Below, one piece after another: positions 7,845 through 17,463 of a stretch of 64,000 bases of DNA. Source of the DNA: Pseudomonas sp. K2I15 (GTDB lineage: Bacteria > Pseudomonadota > Gammaproteobacteria > Pseudomonadales > Pseudomonadaceae); contig NZ_NIXO01000008.1 of NCBI RefSeq assembly GCF_002204795.1, positions 62,001 through 126,000 on the forward strand. The letters run 5' to 3'. Each line of letters opens with the position of its first letter. Position 1 is the first letter of the stretch. The notes beneath the pieces were generated by a model. That model worked only from the letters and a program-made list of their open reading frames with translations. It made no database searches and had not been told where the DNA came from. The translations under genes and the position numbers were made by a program.

Positions 7845-10800
7845 TTGACCTCCAGGGTGCTCAAGCCATTGCCCTGGCGCTTAACCTGAATCTGCACCGG
7901 AATCCGCTCGTGCATTTCCTGCACATGGGAAATCACCGCCACCTTGCGGCCCTGGGCCTGCAAGCCGTCGAGGGCGTCCATCGCCAGTTGCAGCGATTCG
8001 GGGTCGAGACTGCCAAACCCTTCATCGATAAACAGCGACTCGATCTTCAACGTGCTGGACGCCATCGACGCCAGGCCCAAGGCCAGGGCCAGCGACACCA
8101 GGAACGTCTCGCCACCGGACAACGAGTGCACCGAGCGCAGTTCGTCGCCCATCTCCGTGTCGAGCACCAGCAAGCCGAGCATGCTGCCGCCGCGTTTCAG
8201 ACGGTAGCGGCGCACCAGTTGGCGCAGTTGCACGTTGGCGTGGTGCACCAGCAGGTCGAGGTTGTAAGCCTGGGCGATCTTGCGGAAGGTGTCGCCGGTG
8301 GCCGAACCGATCAGTGCATTCAGGCGTGCCCAGCGTTGCCATTCTTCGTAAGCCTTCGCGATCTCTGCCGCCAACGCCTGGTTGGCATCCTGGCGGCGCT
8401 GGTCGTCGGCTTGTTGGGCGCGCAGTTCGGCGCAGAGTTTCTCGCCAATCGCCAATGCGGCGTTGAGTTCAGCCAGTGCGCTGTCCAGTTGCCCGGCTTC
8501 GAGGTTGCCGTTGTGCAGCGCCTGGTGATCCTTGAGCCGCTGTTCGCGCTCTTGCAGCAACACCTTGGCCTGCTCGACGGCTTTTTCGCTGTGTTGCAGT
8601 TGCTGGCGTAGCTCGGCCACCTGCGGTTCATCGAAGGCCACCAGGCGCGCCAGGCCTTCGTCATCGAGTTCCGGGTGCAAGGCGCGCCAGTCGCTGAGGC
8701 GCGTAGTGAGGGCCAGATGCTCGGCGTCCAGCGACTGTCGGCGTTCTTGCAGCGACTTGAGGTCGGCGGCGAGCTGGATCAACTGGTTGCGGGTGTCCTG
8801 CAACTGCTGGTTGGCCTCGGCCTCATGCTGTCGAGCCTGCTCGACGGCCTGGTCCAGTTGCTGCTGCCACTGTTCGGCGCTGGGGTTTTCGCCCAGCAGG
8901 CCGGCGAGTTTTTCCTCGGCGGCGTGTTGCAGCCCGCTCTGTTCGGCGAGCTGCTTTTGCAACGTCTCCAACTGCTGCTGGCGATGCTGCTGGCGGTCCT
9001 GTTCTTTCTCGATGGCTTGCTGGCGCTGTAGCTGCTCGGCCAGTTCTTCCTTTTGGTTATCCAGTTGCTCCAGGCGCTGGCTGACCTGTTGGTCGAGCAA
9101 CATGAAGGTCGCCGCCGGCTCGCTGCGCAGGCCGTCCAGGGTCTCGCTCGGCAACAGGCTGGCGAAGGCGTTGAGCTCTTCGTCCAGGCGTTCGCGGTCG
9201 TTGGACAGTTCCCGCTGCTGGTCGATCAGCAATTGGCGCGCCTGTTGGCTGGCGTCCTGGGCGGCTTGCAGTTGTTGCTGCAAACGCCCGGCGTTTTGTT
9301 GCAAGTTGAGCAGGGCGCCCTGGCGTTGCTCATCCTGGGTGAGGCTTTGGCTGAGCTGGCTCAGTTGCTGGGCGAGCCAGGCATCGCGTTTGGCCGCGTC
9401 CTGGTTGAACAGCGAGGCTGACAGTGGGTGGGCTTCAAGATTCGAGGAAGAGATTTTTTGTTGAGCGGCAAGTTGTTCCTGCTGGCTCAGGAACTCCTTT
9501 ATCTGGCCGTTCACTCCTCCCAAGTCGCCCCGCAACTCAATGAGTTTGCTGTTGAGGGCGTCGACTGCCTTCTGAGCGACGGCCTCTTCATTTTCATCGT
9601 GCCGATCCATGCTTTGCAGCAGGGCTTCAGGTTGATGGTATGGATGTTCGTGGCTGCCACAAACGGGGCAAGGCTGGTCGTCCTGTAGCTTTGCACGTAA
9701 CTCTTCGATGCTTTCACTACGTGCGTGGCGTTGGCGATCCAGCAGCTGCTTGGTAACGGTCAGGGTCTGTTCGGCGGTTGTTAGCTCTGTCTTGGTTTGA
9801 AAGCCGGACTGTATCAGCGCTTCCCGCTGCTGTTGGGCAGCACTTAGCCTCTCGCCCAATGCCTGTAGCTGCTTATCCAGTTGTTGATGGCTGTCCCACA
9901 GCCGCGCCAGGTCTTCAAACGCGCGATGTTGTTTGCGATTGTCCTGTAGCAGGCTGCCCAGCAACTGGATCTGCTCGGCCACCGCATGGGGTTCGGCGCC
10001 GGCTTCGTGGTACAGCAGGTCCAGGGCTTCACGTTGCTCGGTCCATTTTTTACCGAGGCGGGTGGCGCGTTCTTCCAGTTGCGGCAGTTCGGCCTGGCCT
10101 TTATTGAGGCGATTGCCGATCAGCATCAGCTGTTGCAAGCGGTCGCGGTAGGCGCTCCAGGCGTCGCTCAAGGGCGCGAGGGCGGCGCTGCGTTCAAGCT
10201 CTGCGGCCAGCCGATTCAGGCGCTCGGCGACAACTTTTTGTTTGTCGAGCAAGCCGGTCAACGCAGCCTGGCCTTCCACGCAGGCGGCGTCGCCCAGCTG
10301 TTTTTCTTCGCTGCGTTTGGCCAACTCGCGGGTCAAGTGGGCGAGGGTGGTTTGCTCCTCGAAAGCCTGGCGCAGCAGGGGCACGGCGTCGGCTTGTTGT
10401 TTCAGGGCCTGGGCGAGGGCGGCGTGCACGTCAGTCTGCTGCTGTTGCAGTTGCGTCTGGCGGGTGTGCAGCGCGGCTTGTTGCTCAAGGTGTTGCTGGA
10501 TCTGCGTAGCGAGCGGCTGCAACTGTGTGGTCAGTTCGGCCTGGCGGGCGAAGTGATGACGTTGTGGCGCCAGTTGTTCCAGGCGGCTGAGGTCCAGGCG
10601 TTGCGGGCCCTGGCTTTCCCAGTGTTGCTGGGCCTGTTGCAGTTGCTCGACGGCACCTTGTTGGCGTTCCTGCCATTCGCGCAGTTCCTTGAGCCAGGTG
10701 TGTTGCAGCTCAAGTTGCTTGAGCTGCGCCTGCTGGGTCTTGACCTGTTGCTGGGCGGCGGCCAGTTGTTCGTCCAGCTCGGCGCGGGCTTCAGGGGCCA

Positions 10801-11479
10801 GCGGGGTCACGCCGGTGGCCTGGTCTTGCAGGTGTTTGTGGGCGTCCCGGGCGTCTTTGGCCTTGTCGAACGCGCGGCGGCCGAGTTGGGTGTACAGCGC
10901 GGTGTCGGTAAGTTTTTCCAGCAGTTCGCTGCGCTCGTTGTCGTTGGCCTTGAGGAACGCGCTGAACTCACTTTGCGCGAGCAAAACGGCGCGGGTGAAC
11001 TGCTCAAAGTTCAGGCCCAGGGCCAGTTCCAGCTGGGTCTTGTATTCGGTTTTCTGGCTGGCCAGCAGTTGCTCGCTGTCGAGGTCGATCAGGCTTTGCC
11101 GGCTGGCTTGCAGCTTGCCGCCGGCCTTGTCCCGGGCGCGGTTGGCTTCCCAACGGGCACGGTAGCGACGGCCGCTCACGCCGACAAAATCCACTTCGGC
11201 ATAACCACCACCGGTGCCCCGGCGAATCAGGGTGCGTGGGTCACCGATGGAAATATCGGTGTCGGCATCCGGCATCTTCGCCTGGCCGGTATCACCCAGG
11301 CGCGGCACGGCGCCAAACAGCGCCAGGCACAGCGCATCGAGCAAGGTACTTTTACCGGCACCGGTCGGCCCGGTAATCGCGAACAGCCCGGCGCTGGCCA
11401 GGGGTTCGGCGGTAAAGTCGATTTCAAACGGCCCCGCCAGGGAGGCGAGGTTTTTCAGGCGAATGGCGAGGATCTTCAT
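7841..11479 (-). CDS. sbcC: SbcC, ATPase subunit of the SbcCD nuclease
   Basis: A 1212-residue SMC/Rad50-like ATPase. The Walker A motif GPTGAGKST is at residues 37-45, and the zinc hook CPVCG has Cys604 and Cys607 at the tip of two long Gln/Leu-rich coiled coils. The signature LSGGETFLVSLALALG and Walker B LFIDEGFGSLD lie near the C-terminus. With SbcD it forms the bacterial Mre11-Rad50 equivalent, cutting DNA hairpins and protein-blocked ends, which limits long palindromes. Its ATG overlaps the sbcD stop by 4 bp and its stop overlaps the next gene by 4 bp. Length is longer than E. coli SbcC (about 1048 residues) but usual for Pseudomonas. Confidence 0.97.
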   Translation of the reverse strand: MKILAIRLKNLASLAGPFEIDFTAEPLASAGLFAITGPTGAGKSTLLDALCLALFGAVPRLGDTGQAKMPDADTDISIGDPRTLIRRGTGGGYAEVDFVGVSGRRYRARWEANRARDKAGGKLQASRQSLIDLDSEQLLASQKTEYKTQLELALGLNFEQFTRAVLLAQSEFSAFLKANDNERSELLEKLTDTALYTQLGRRAFDKAKDARDAHKHLQDQATGVTPLAPEARAELDEQLAAAQQQVKTQQAQLKQLELQHTWLKELREWQERQQGAVEQLQQAQQHWESQGPQRLDLSRLEQLAPQRHHFARQAELTTQLQPLATQIQQHLEQQAALHTRQTQLQQQQTDVHAALAQALKQQADAVPLLRQAFEEQTTLAHLTRELAKRSEEKQLGDAACVEGQAALTGLLDKQKVVAERLNRLAAELERSAALAPLSDAWSAYRDRLQQLMLIGNRLNKGQAELPQLEERATRLGKKWTEQREALDLLYHEAGAEPHAVAEQIQLLGSLLQDNRKQHRAFEDLARLWDSHQQLDKQLQALGERLSAAQQQREALIQSGFQTKTELTTAEQTLTVTKQLLDRQRHARSESIEELRAKLQDDQPCPVCGSHEHPYHQPEALLQSMDRHDENEEAVAQKAVDALNSKLIELRGDLGGVNGQIKEFLSQQEQLAAQQKISSSNLEAHPLSASLFNQDAAKRDAWLAQQLSQLSQSLTQDEQRQGALLNLQQNAGRLQQQLQAAQDASQQARQLLIDQQRELSNDRERLDEELNAFASLLPSETLDGLRSEPAATFMLLDQQVSQRLEQLDNQKEELAEQLQRQQAIEKEQDRQQHRQQQLETLQKQLAEQSGLQHAAEEKLAGLLGENPSAEQWQQQLDQAVEQARQHEAEANQQLQDTRNQLIQLAADLKSLQERRQSLDAEHLALTTRLSDWRALHPELDDEGLARLVAFDEPQVAELRQQLQHSEKAVEQAKVLLQEREQRLKDHQALHNGNLEAGQLDSALAELNAALAIGEKLCAELRAQQADDQRRQDANQALAAEIAKAYEEWQRWARLNALIGSATGDTFRKIAQAYNLDLLVHHANVQLRQLVRRYRLKRGGSMLGLLVLDTEMGDELRSVHSLSGGETFLVSLALALGLASMASSTLKIESLFIDEGFGSLDPESLQLAMDALDGLQAQGRKVAVISHVQEMHERIPVQIQVKRQGNGLSTLEVK

Positions 11480-12717
11480 GGCTGTTCGCCCTCCTGTTGC
11501 ACTTCCTGGAGCAGTACGGCGAAGTCCTTCAGGGTTTGTTCGTCCACTTCATTGCCGTAGCTTTCCTGCCAGGCGCGGCTGAACAATTCCTGGGGCGTGA
11601 GCTGGTCGAGTTCGATCAGGCGGTCTTCCTGGCTGTCTTCGCGGCTGCCGCTACCCGCGTATTCAGCCGCGATGCGCACCAGGCGCACGGCTTTGCCTTG
11701 CAGGGCGTTTTCTATTTGCTGGCGCAGGTCGGGTTGCGGCTCGTCGAGGCGCACGCGTACTTCCAGCCAGGGTTGGCGCTGGGTTTCGGCCAGCAGGTCG
11801 ATGTCGGGCAGGTCGGCCAGTTGCTTGAGGATATCGGCCAGGGGCGCGGCCTCCAGGCGTTGCAGGTTGACCGAGCGGGGGATCAGCCGGGATTCGACGC
11901 TGACCAGGGTTTCGCCATCCAACTGTACGTCGAGGATTTGATGCTGGTAGCCGATTTCCGAGAATGACAGCGGAATCGGCGAGCCGCAGTAGCGAATACG
12001 CTCCTCGCCATTCACCCGCTGGGGTTTGTGCAAATGGCCGAGGGCCACGTAGCTCACGCTGGCATCGAACAGGCTGGCGGGCAGCGCCTCGGCATTGCCG
12101 ATGATCAAGCTGCGCTCGGAGTCTTCCGACACCGAGCCGCCGGCCATGTGCGCATGGCTGATGGCAACCAGCGCCTGGCCCGGCTGGCGCTTGGCATTGG
12201 CGGCGGCGATGAGCCATTCGTGAACCTGGCCGATGCCCCGCAGGTAATCGTCCCCCAGTTGCGCGCCGGTCACTTCGGCCGGGCGCAGGAAGGGCAAGGC
12301 CAGGCACCAGCCGGCAATCTCACCGTTTGCACCGGGCAATGGAATCAGCAAGCGTTCGACATCCAGTTGCCCGTCATCCAGCCACAGCACCCGGCCAAGG
12401 GCGTGGGTGCGCAGGCGGCGCATCAACGGTGCGGGCAGTTCGATGCGCGAGCCGGAATCGTGGTTGCCGGCGATCATTACGATGGTCAGCGCGGGGTTTT
12501 GCTCGTGGGCGCTGATGATGAAGTCATACAGCCGCTCCTGGGCCTTGAGCGGCGGGTTGACCGTGTCGAAGATATCGCCGGCGATCAGCAGCACATCAGG
12601 GCGGTGCAGGCCCAATTGGCCCAGCAGCCAGTCGAGGAAGCAGGCGTGTTCGAAGTCGCGTTCCTGGCCGTGCAGGTTTTGCCCAAGGTGCCAGTCGGAG
12701 GTGTGAAACAGACGCAA
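11476..12717 (-). CDS. sbcD: SbcD, nuclease subunit of SbcCD
   Basis: A 413-residue metallophosphoesterase nuclease. Conserved metal ligands are visible in order: TSDWHLG near the N-terminus, then IAGDIFD, MIAGNHDS and SHAHMAGG, followed by the C-terminal capping region. It cleaves DNA as the partner of the ATPase encoded 4 bp downstream. The start codon is TTG, supported by GGAG six bases upstream and by the family's MRxxHTSDWHLG beginning. It is the first gene of a three-gene operon (sbcD, sbcC, GST). Confidence 0.97.
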   Translation of the reverse strand: MRLFHTSDWHLGQNLHGQERDFEHACFLDWLLGQLGLHRPDVLLIAGDIFDTVNPPLKAQERLYDFIISAHEQNPALTIVMIAGNHDSGSRIELPAPLMRRLRTHALGRVLWLDDGQLDVERLLIPLPGANGEIAGWCLALPFLRPAEVTGAQLGDDYLRGIGQVHEWLIAAANAKRQPGQALVAISHAHMAGGSVSEDSERSLIIGNAEALPASLFDASVSYVALGHLHKPQRVNGEERIRYCGSPIPLSFSEIGYQHQILDVQLDGETLVSVESRLIPRSVNLQRLEAAPLADILKQLADLPDIDLLAETQRQPWLEVRVRLDEPQPDLRQQIENALQGKAVRLVRIAAEYAGSGSREDSQEDRLIELDQLTPQELFSRAWQESYGNEVDEQTLKDFAVLLQEVQQEGEQP

Positions 12718-12797
12718 GGCGATCTCCGTAAGAAAGAGGGTGACCGCTCAAGACAAGGTGGCGGTACGCAGAACCGCCAATTCTACTGTGCTAACGC

Positions 12798-14117
12798 TCA
12801 AACATCCCGCATCAAAAGCCCGAATCGCAGGTCCATTTCCGCCGGGATCGGCAGATACACGGTGTGCCCGTCACCCGGCGCCACCTCGATGGCCTCGCCC
12901 TTGGCGTTGTGCAGCGTGGCCAAGTCAAAGTGGAAATTTCCCGCCGGGGTCATCAGTTCCAGGTGATTGCCCACCGCAAAACGGTTCTTCACCTTGACCT
13001 CGGCCAACTCGCCACGCCGCTCACCGGTCAGCTCGCCCACGAACTGCTGGCGTTCGGACACCGAGCTGCCGTTCTGGTAGTTCTGATATTCATCGTGCAC
13101 GTGCCGGCGCAGGAAACCTTCGGTGTAGCCGCGCTGGGCCAGGGATTCGAGGTTGGTCATCAAGCCCCGGTCAAAGTCGCGCCCGGCCACCGCGTCATCA
13201 ATCGCCTGGCGATACACCTGGGTAGTGCGGGCGCAATAGAAGTGGGATTTGGTGCGGCCTTCGATTTTCAGCGAATGCACGCCCATGCGCGTCAGCCGCT
13301 CGACGTGTTGCACCGCGCGCAGGTCCTTGGCGTTCATGATGTAGGTGCCGTGCTCGTCTTCGAAGGCGGGCATCTGTTCGTCGGGGCGGTTGGCCTCCTG
13401 CAACAGGAACACCTGGTCGGTGGGCGCGCCGAGGCCCAGGGTCGGCTCGGGCGCGTACTGCTGCACGATGTCGCCGACGGCGTTTTCCACCGCCGGGGTG
13501 GCCTGGTATTTCCAGCGGCAGGCGTTGGTGCAACTGCCTTGGTTGGCGTCGCGCTTGTTCATGTAGCCGGACAGCAGGCAGCGCCCGGAATACGCCATGC
13601 ACAGCGCGCCATGCACAAACACTTCCAGCTCCATGGCGGGGACTTGCTGGCGAATCTCGTCGATCTCTTCCAGCGACAGCTCGCGGGACAGGATGATCCG
13701 GCAGATGCCCTGCGCCTGCCAGAACTCCACGCTGGCCCAGTTCACGGTATTGGCCTGCACCGACAGGTGAATCGGCATGTGCGGGAAGTGCCGGCGCACC
13801 AGCATGATCAGGCCGGGGTCGGACATGATCAGCGCATCCGGGCCCATGGCGATCACCGGGGCGAGGTCCTTGAGGAAGGTTTTCAGCTTGGCGTTGTGCG
13901 GTGCGATGTTGACCACCACGTAGAACCGCTTGCCCTGGGCCTGGGCTTCCTGGATGCCGAGCGCGAGGTTGGTGTGGTCGAACTCGTTATTGCGCACCCG
14001 CAGGCTGTAGCGCGGTTGCCCGGCATACACGGCATCGGCGCCGTAGGCAAAGGCATAACGCATGTTTTTCAGGGTGCCGGCGGGGGCGAGCAGTTCGGGG
14101 GCGATAACGGGAGGCAT
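12798..14117 (-). CDS. trhP: TrhP/YegQ, tRNA U34 hydroxylation protein (peptidase U32 family)
   Basis: A 439-residue U32-family protein that matches E. coli YegQ closely in remembered blocks: ELLAPAGTLKNMRYAFAYGADAVYAGQPRYSLR, HLSVQANTVNWASV, FVHGALCMAYSGRCLLSGYMNKRDANQGSC and HSLKIEGRTKSHFYCARTTQVY. The conserved cysteines (CMAYSGRC, GSCTNACRW, FYCA) probably bind an iron-sulfur cluster. YegQ/TrhP acts in prephenate-dependent 5-hydroxylation of wobble uridine in tRNA, so the older 'protease' label is probably wrong. The ATG at 14117 is chosen over an in-frame TTG at 14132 because GAGG lies at a better distance and the family starts close to this point. Confidence 0.92.
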   Translation of the reverse strand: MPPVIAPELLAPAGTLKNMRYAFAYGADAVYAGQPRYSLRVRNNEFDHTNLALGIQEAQAQGKRFYVVVNIAPHNAKLKTFLKDLAPVIAMGPDALIMSDPGLIMLVRRHFPHMPIHLSVQANTVNWASVEFWQAQGICRIILSRELSLEEIDEIRQQVPAMELEVFVHGALCMAYSGRCLLSGYMNKRDANQGSCTNACRWKYQATPAVENAVGDIVQQYAPEPTLGLGAPTDQVFLLQEANRPDEQMPAFEDEHGTYIMNAKDLRAVQHVERLTRMGVHSLKIEGRTKSHFYCARTTQVYRQAIDDAVAGRDFDRGLMTNLESLAQRGYTEGFLRRHVHDEYQNYQNGSSVSERQQFVGELTGERRGELAEVKVKNRFAVGNHLELMTPAGNFHFDLATLHNAKGEAIEVAPGDGHTVYLPIPAEMDLRFGLLMRDV

Positions 14118-14267
14118 GAGTTCGGGTCGCAAAAGGGCGGCAGGGTAGCCGGGGCTGCCGCGCCGTTTATTGATCCAGGTCTAATAAATAGGGCACTCGC
14201 AGGATTTGCGGCGGACTAAACATCAAGGTGCACATGAGTGTCCTGCGTTTTTTGAGATGGATCGGCC

Positions 14268-15329
14268 ATGAATCAAACCAACCTGCAATTCAAAACCCTG
14301 CTGTTACTGCTCGCCTTGGTGACCATCGCGTTTATCTGGATTTTGCTGCCGTTCTACGGCGCGGTGTTCTGGGCGGTGATCCTGGGGATCATCTTTGCGC
14401 CGATGCAACGGCGCTTCCAGCAACGCTTTGGCTGGAACCGCAACCTCACCTCACTGGCGACCCTGACGGTGTGCCTGGTGATCGCGATTTTGCCGGTGAT
14501 CATCACCAGCGCCTTGCTGGTGCAGGAGGGGGCGACGCTTTACAAGAATATCGAGAGCGGCAAGCTCGACGTTGCCGGGTATATCGAGCAGTTCAAGAAT
14601 TTCCTGCCGCCGTATTTCCAGCACCTGCTGGACCGCTTTGGCATGGGCAACCTGGAAGGCCTGCGCGAGAAAATCGTCAAGAGTGCGATGCAGGGCAGCC
14701 AGTTTTTCGCGAGCCAGGCATTCAGCTTCGGCCAGGGTACGTTTGATTTCCTGGTGAGCTTTTTCATCATGCTGTACTTGTTGTTTTTCCTGCTGCGCGA
14801 CGGCCCCGAGCTGGTGCGCAAGGTGCGCACCGCCGTGCCGCTGGCCGAGCCGCAAAAGCGTCGCTTGCAGCTGAAGTTCAACCGGGTGGTGCGTGCCACG
14901 GTGAAAGGCAACGTGTTGGTGGCGGTCACGCAAGGGGCGTTGGGCGGTTTGATTTTCTGGTTTCTGGACATTCCCAGCGCGCTGCTCTGGGCGGTGTTGA
15001 TGGCGTTTCTGTCGCTGCTGCCGGCGGTGGGTGCGGGGATTGTGTGGGGGCCGGTGGCGGCGTATTTCCTGCTGAGCGGGTCGATCTGGCAAGGCGTGGT
15101 GCTGGGGCTGTTCGGGGTGTTTGTGATCGGGTTGGTGGACAACGTGCTGCGGCCAATCCTGGTGGGCAAGGACACCCGGATGCCGGATTACCTCATCCTG
15201 ATCTCAACCCTGGGTGGCCTGTCGATCTTTGGCCTGAACGGTTTTGTCATCGGGCCACTGATTGCTGCGTTGTTCATGTCCAGTTGGGCGTTGTTTGTCG
15301 AAACCAAACCGCGGGTGCAACTGCCTTAG
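14268..15329 (+). CDS. AI-2E family transporter (PerM/YdiK type)
   Basis: A 353-residue membrane protein with about seven to eight helices. The family plan is clear: two N-terminal helices (LLLLLALVTIAFIWILLPF), a third pair, a long amphipathic central region (about 85-150), then the GPELVRKV turn and the C-terminal helix block with LLPAVGAGIVWGPVA and GLVDNVLRPILVGKDTRMPDYL. Members named TqsA export autoinducer-2, but most are of unknown substrate; other members take part in ion or osmotic transport. It stands alone, with its 3' end overlapping a convergent small gene by 4 bp. Confidence 0.88.
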   Translation: MNQTNLQFKTLLLLLALVTIAFIWILLPFYGAVFWAVILGIIFAPMQRRFQQRFGWNRNLTSLATLTVCLVIAILPVIITSALLVQEGATLYKNIESGKLDVAGYIEQFKNFLPPYFQHLLDRFGMGNLEGLREKIVKSAMQGSQFFASQAFSFGQGTFDFLVSFFIMLYLLFFLLRDGPELVRKVRTAVPLAEPQKRRLQLKFNRVVRATVKGNVLVAVTQGALGGLIFWFLDIPSALLWAVLMAFLSLLPAVGAGIVWGPVAAYFLLSGSIWQGVVLGLFGVFVIGLVDNVLRPILVGKDTRMPDYLILISTLGGLSIFGLNGFVIGPLIAALFMSSWALFVETKPRVQLP

Positions 15330-15505
15330 GCGTGAAAGCAATGCGCCATCTTGACCGACAGGGCCTGGGCGGCCGGCAACGAAGTGAGTGGGCCGCTGAT
15401 GGCTTCGCCATCGCGTACCAGGTACCAGCAGGCGAGCAAACCCAGCTCCCGGAGTGGGGCGGGAACGGCACTGCCGATGACGGACATGATTTGGATAGTG
15501 GGCAT
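15326..15505 (-). CDS. Conserved small protein, 59 residues
   Basis: A small frame, MPTIQIMSVIGSAVPAPLRE at its start, that I recall as a conserved hypothetical in Pseudomonas. It has a short hydrophobic stretch (LGLLACWYLV) and no known domain. The ATG at 15505 has GGAGG six bases upstream; the ATG at 15517 overlaps that signal. Its last bases overlap the convergent AI-2E family gene by 4 bp. Function unknown. Confidence 0.55.
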   Translation of the reverse strand: MPTIQIMSVIGSAVPAPLRELGLLACWYLVRDGEAISGPLTSLPAAQALSVKMAHCFHA

Positions 15506-15605
15506 GACGGCCTCCATTAATCTATGGAGGTGACATTACGGTGCGCAGGCCTTAAGGAGAAATTAACCTGCTCGATAGTCGACATCACTGTTATCGAGCG
15601 ATCCT

Positions 15606-15800
15606 TCAGTCGACAACCTGGTCCAGCATGTGCACCACTTCCTGCTCACTGAGCAGGCCTTTGCGCACCAGGTTTTCCGCCAGCAGGGACAGGAACTTGG
15701 CATTGCGGTGGCCTTCCAGGGCCTTGAGCTCGGTCAGTACGCTATAAACCTTGCTTGAGGTGCAGAGGCCGGCGGTGCGATGGGGGTTTTGCGTGGGCAT
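15606..15800 (-). CDS. Conserved small protein, 64 residues
   Basis: A short soluble, helical protein (SKVYSVLTELKALEGHRNAKFLSLLAENLVRKGLLSEQEVVHMLD) with an AAGGA ribosome-binding signal upstream of the ATG. The sequence looks like a genuine small helical protein rather than a shadow, since no gene lies on the other strand. No family recognised. Confidence 0.55.
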   Translation of the reverse strand: MPTQNPHRTAGLCTSSKVYSVLTELKALEGHRNAKFLSLLAENLVRKGLLSEQEVVHMLDQVVD

Positions 15801-15978
15801 GGTCAGTCGTCCTTGTTGTTATGGGCTGGACAGTTTTGATAGTGAAAGCCTTTTGAGACACAAACATGACAGCGCAGGCCCCGATCGGGCAAGCGCCTAT
15901 TGAGATCAATGATGTGGGATTTCGCCACAGCCATTGTCCTTATAACGACCTTTGCGAGATTTATTCAGACCTGCAGGC

Positions 15979-16010
15979 CAAAAAAAGGCCCCGCTTTTAG
16001 GGCGGAGCCT
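15979..16010 (-). terminator. Intrinsic terminator of the Pro/Tyr-rich protein gene
   Basis: On the minus strand AGGCTCCGC pairs with GCGGGGCCT (one mismatch) and is followed by seven T residues. It lies 22 nt past the stop codon of the gene at 16033-16380. Confidence 0.85.
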
Positions 16011-16032
16011 GTTTGAGTGTGTCAGTTCATGC

Positions 16033-16380
16033 TTACCAGCCGCGACCGTAATAGCCGTGTGGAGGGCCGTAGTAGCCGCGCGGTGGGCCGTAATAGACCG
16101 GCGCCGGGCGGTAATAAACCTGTTGTTGCACATACACAGGCGGTGGCGGTGCGTAGTAGACCGGCGGCGGAGCGGCATACACCGGCTGCGGCTGGACATA
16201 CACCGGCTGTTGCACATAGACCGGCTGCTGCTGGTTGGCGACAATCGAGCCACCTACCACTGCACCGACGATAGCGCCCAGTGCAAGCGGGGCACCCCAA
16301 CCACCACCGTGGGCGGAGGCCTGGCCTGCTATAGCGAGTGCACCAATAAGCAAGGCAATCTTGGGGATTTTACGAATCAT
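16033..16380 (-). CDS. Exported Pro/Tyr-rich glycine-zipper protein
   Basis: A 115-residue protein. It has a signal peptide (MIRKIPKIALLIGALAIAGQASA), a glycine-zipper hydrophobic stretch (APLALGAIVGAVVGGSIVA), then about 60 residues of YVQQPVY / YAPPPPVYV / YYGPP repeats ending in GRGW. This is a low-complexity surface or outer-membrane-associated protein of unknown role. The ATG at 16380 is preceded by GAGGAA; an upstream in-frame start at 16419 would disrupt the signal peptide. It has its own terminator downstream. Confidence 0.75.
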   Translation of the reverse strand: MIRKIPKIALLIGALAIAGQASAHGGGWGAPLALGAIVGAVVGGSIVANQQQPVYVQQPVYVQPQPVYAAPPPVYYAPPPPVYVQQQVYYRPAPVYYGPPRGYYGPPHGYYGRGW

Positions 16381-16627
16381 GGTTATTCCTCGGTTAGCCC
16401 CTGCGCTTGTGGTCTGCAATCAATAGACTCAAGGATTGTCGCGGGGATACTTTTAAGACAGCGTATTTCTGAAAAACAGCACAGCCGATAGGTAAAGGTT
16501 GTGTAAGGTCTGTATCAGCGGGCTTACACAAGCGGCCGGGCACAGTGCGTATGATCCACGACAACCCGCCGGCGCGGGTATTCCGTCTATCCGAAACCGC
16601 CTCTGGAAGGGCTTCAAGGAGTTACCG

Positions 16628-17446
16628 ATGCAGATGAACCCCAACAAGGACACCCAACTGTGCATGTCACTGTCGGCGCGCCCCGGGAATTTTGGCCTGC
16701 GTTTTCATAACCACCTGTATGAACAGTTGGGGCTGAATTTCTACTACAAGGCTTTCAGCAGTCAGGACTTGCCGGGCGCCGTCGGTGGCATTCGCGCGTT
16801 GGGCATTCGTGGGTGTGGCGTGTCGATGCCGTTCAAGGAAGCGTGCATTGCCTTGGTGGACGAGCTGGATGATTCGGCGCGGGCGATTGCGTCGATCAAT
16901 ACCATCGTCAACACGAACGGGCATTTGAAGGCGTACAACACCGACTACATCGCCATTGAGCAACTGCTGAAGAAGCATGCAGTGCCCAAGGGCTCGACCT
17001 TCGCCCTGCGCGGCAGCGGCGGCATGGCTAAGGCCGTGGCCAGTGCCTTGCGCGATGGTGGCTACACCCATGGCGTGATTGTGGCGCGTAATGAAGTGGC
17101 GGGCCGGGCGCTGGCCCAGAGCCTGGGGTATGAGTGGCAGGCGGAACTGGGGGCTTTGCGTCCGCAGATGTTGGTCAATGTGACGCCTATTGGCATGACC
17201 GGAGGAGCAGAGGCGGACCAGTTAGCATTTGAGGCCGACGCCATTGATTCGGCCGAGACCGTGTTCGATGTGGTAGCGATTCCCTCGGAAACGCCACTGA
17301 TCCTGCGTGGCCGCGCCCAGGGCAAGCGGGTGATTACCGGTTTGGAAGTGATCGCGATCCAGGCGCTGGAGCAGTTTGTGCTGTACACCGGTGTACGGCC
17401 GACGGATGAGCAGTTTCAGGCGGCGGTGGGGTTTGCCAGAAGCTGA
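16628..17446 (+). CDS. Shikimate dehydrogenase-like protein (SDH-L / HI0607 type)
   Basis: A 272-residue AroE-superfamily protein. The N-terminal substrate-binding domain contains LSARPGNFGLRFHNHLYEQLGLNFYYKAF and the GCGVSMPFKEAC loop carrying the catalytic lysine. NTIVNTNGHLKAYNTDY holds the catalytic Asp region, and a Rossmann domain follows with LRGSGGMAKAVASAL. SDH-L proteins reduce dehydroshikimate poorly and their true role is unclear; the housekeeping aroE would be elsewhere. The ATG at 16628 has AAGGAG upstream; a longer frame from 16499 lacks a credible start signal. It stands alone, followed by a REPIN. Confidence 0.8.
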   Translation: MQMNPNKDTQLCMSLSARPGNFGLRFHNHLYEQLGLNFYYKAFSSQDLPGAVGGIRALGIRGCGVSMPFKEACIALVDELDDSARAIASINTIVNTNGHLKAYNTDYIAIEQLLKKHAVPKGSTFALRGSGGMAKAVASALRDGGYTHGVIVARNEVAGRALAQSLGYEWQAELGALRPQMLVNVTPIGMTGGAEADQLAFEADAIDSAETVFDVVAIPSETPLILRGRAQGKRVITGLEVIAIQALEQFVLYTGVRPTDEQFQAAVGFARS

Positions 17447-17463
17447 ACAGCACCGCTGACTTT

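Noticed and set aside
9986..11560. A 524-codon open frame antisense to sbcC
   Set aside because: It mirrors the Gln/Leu-rich coiled coils of SbcC and has no recognisable domain.
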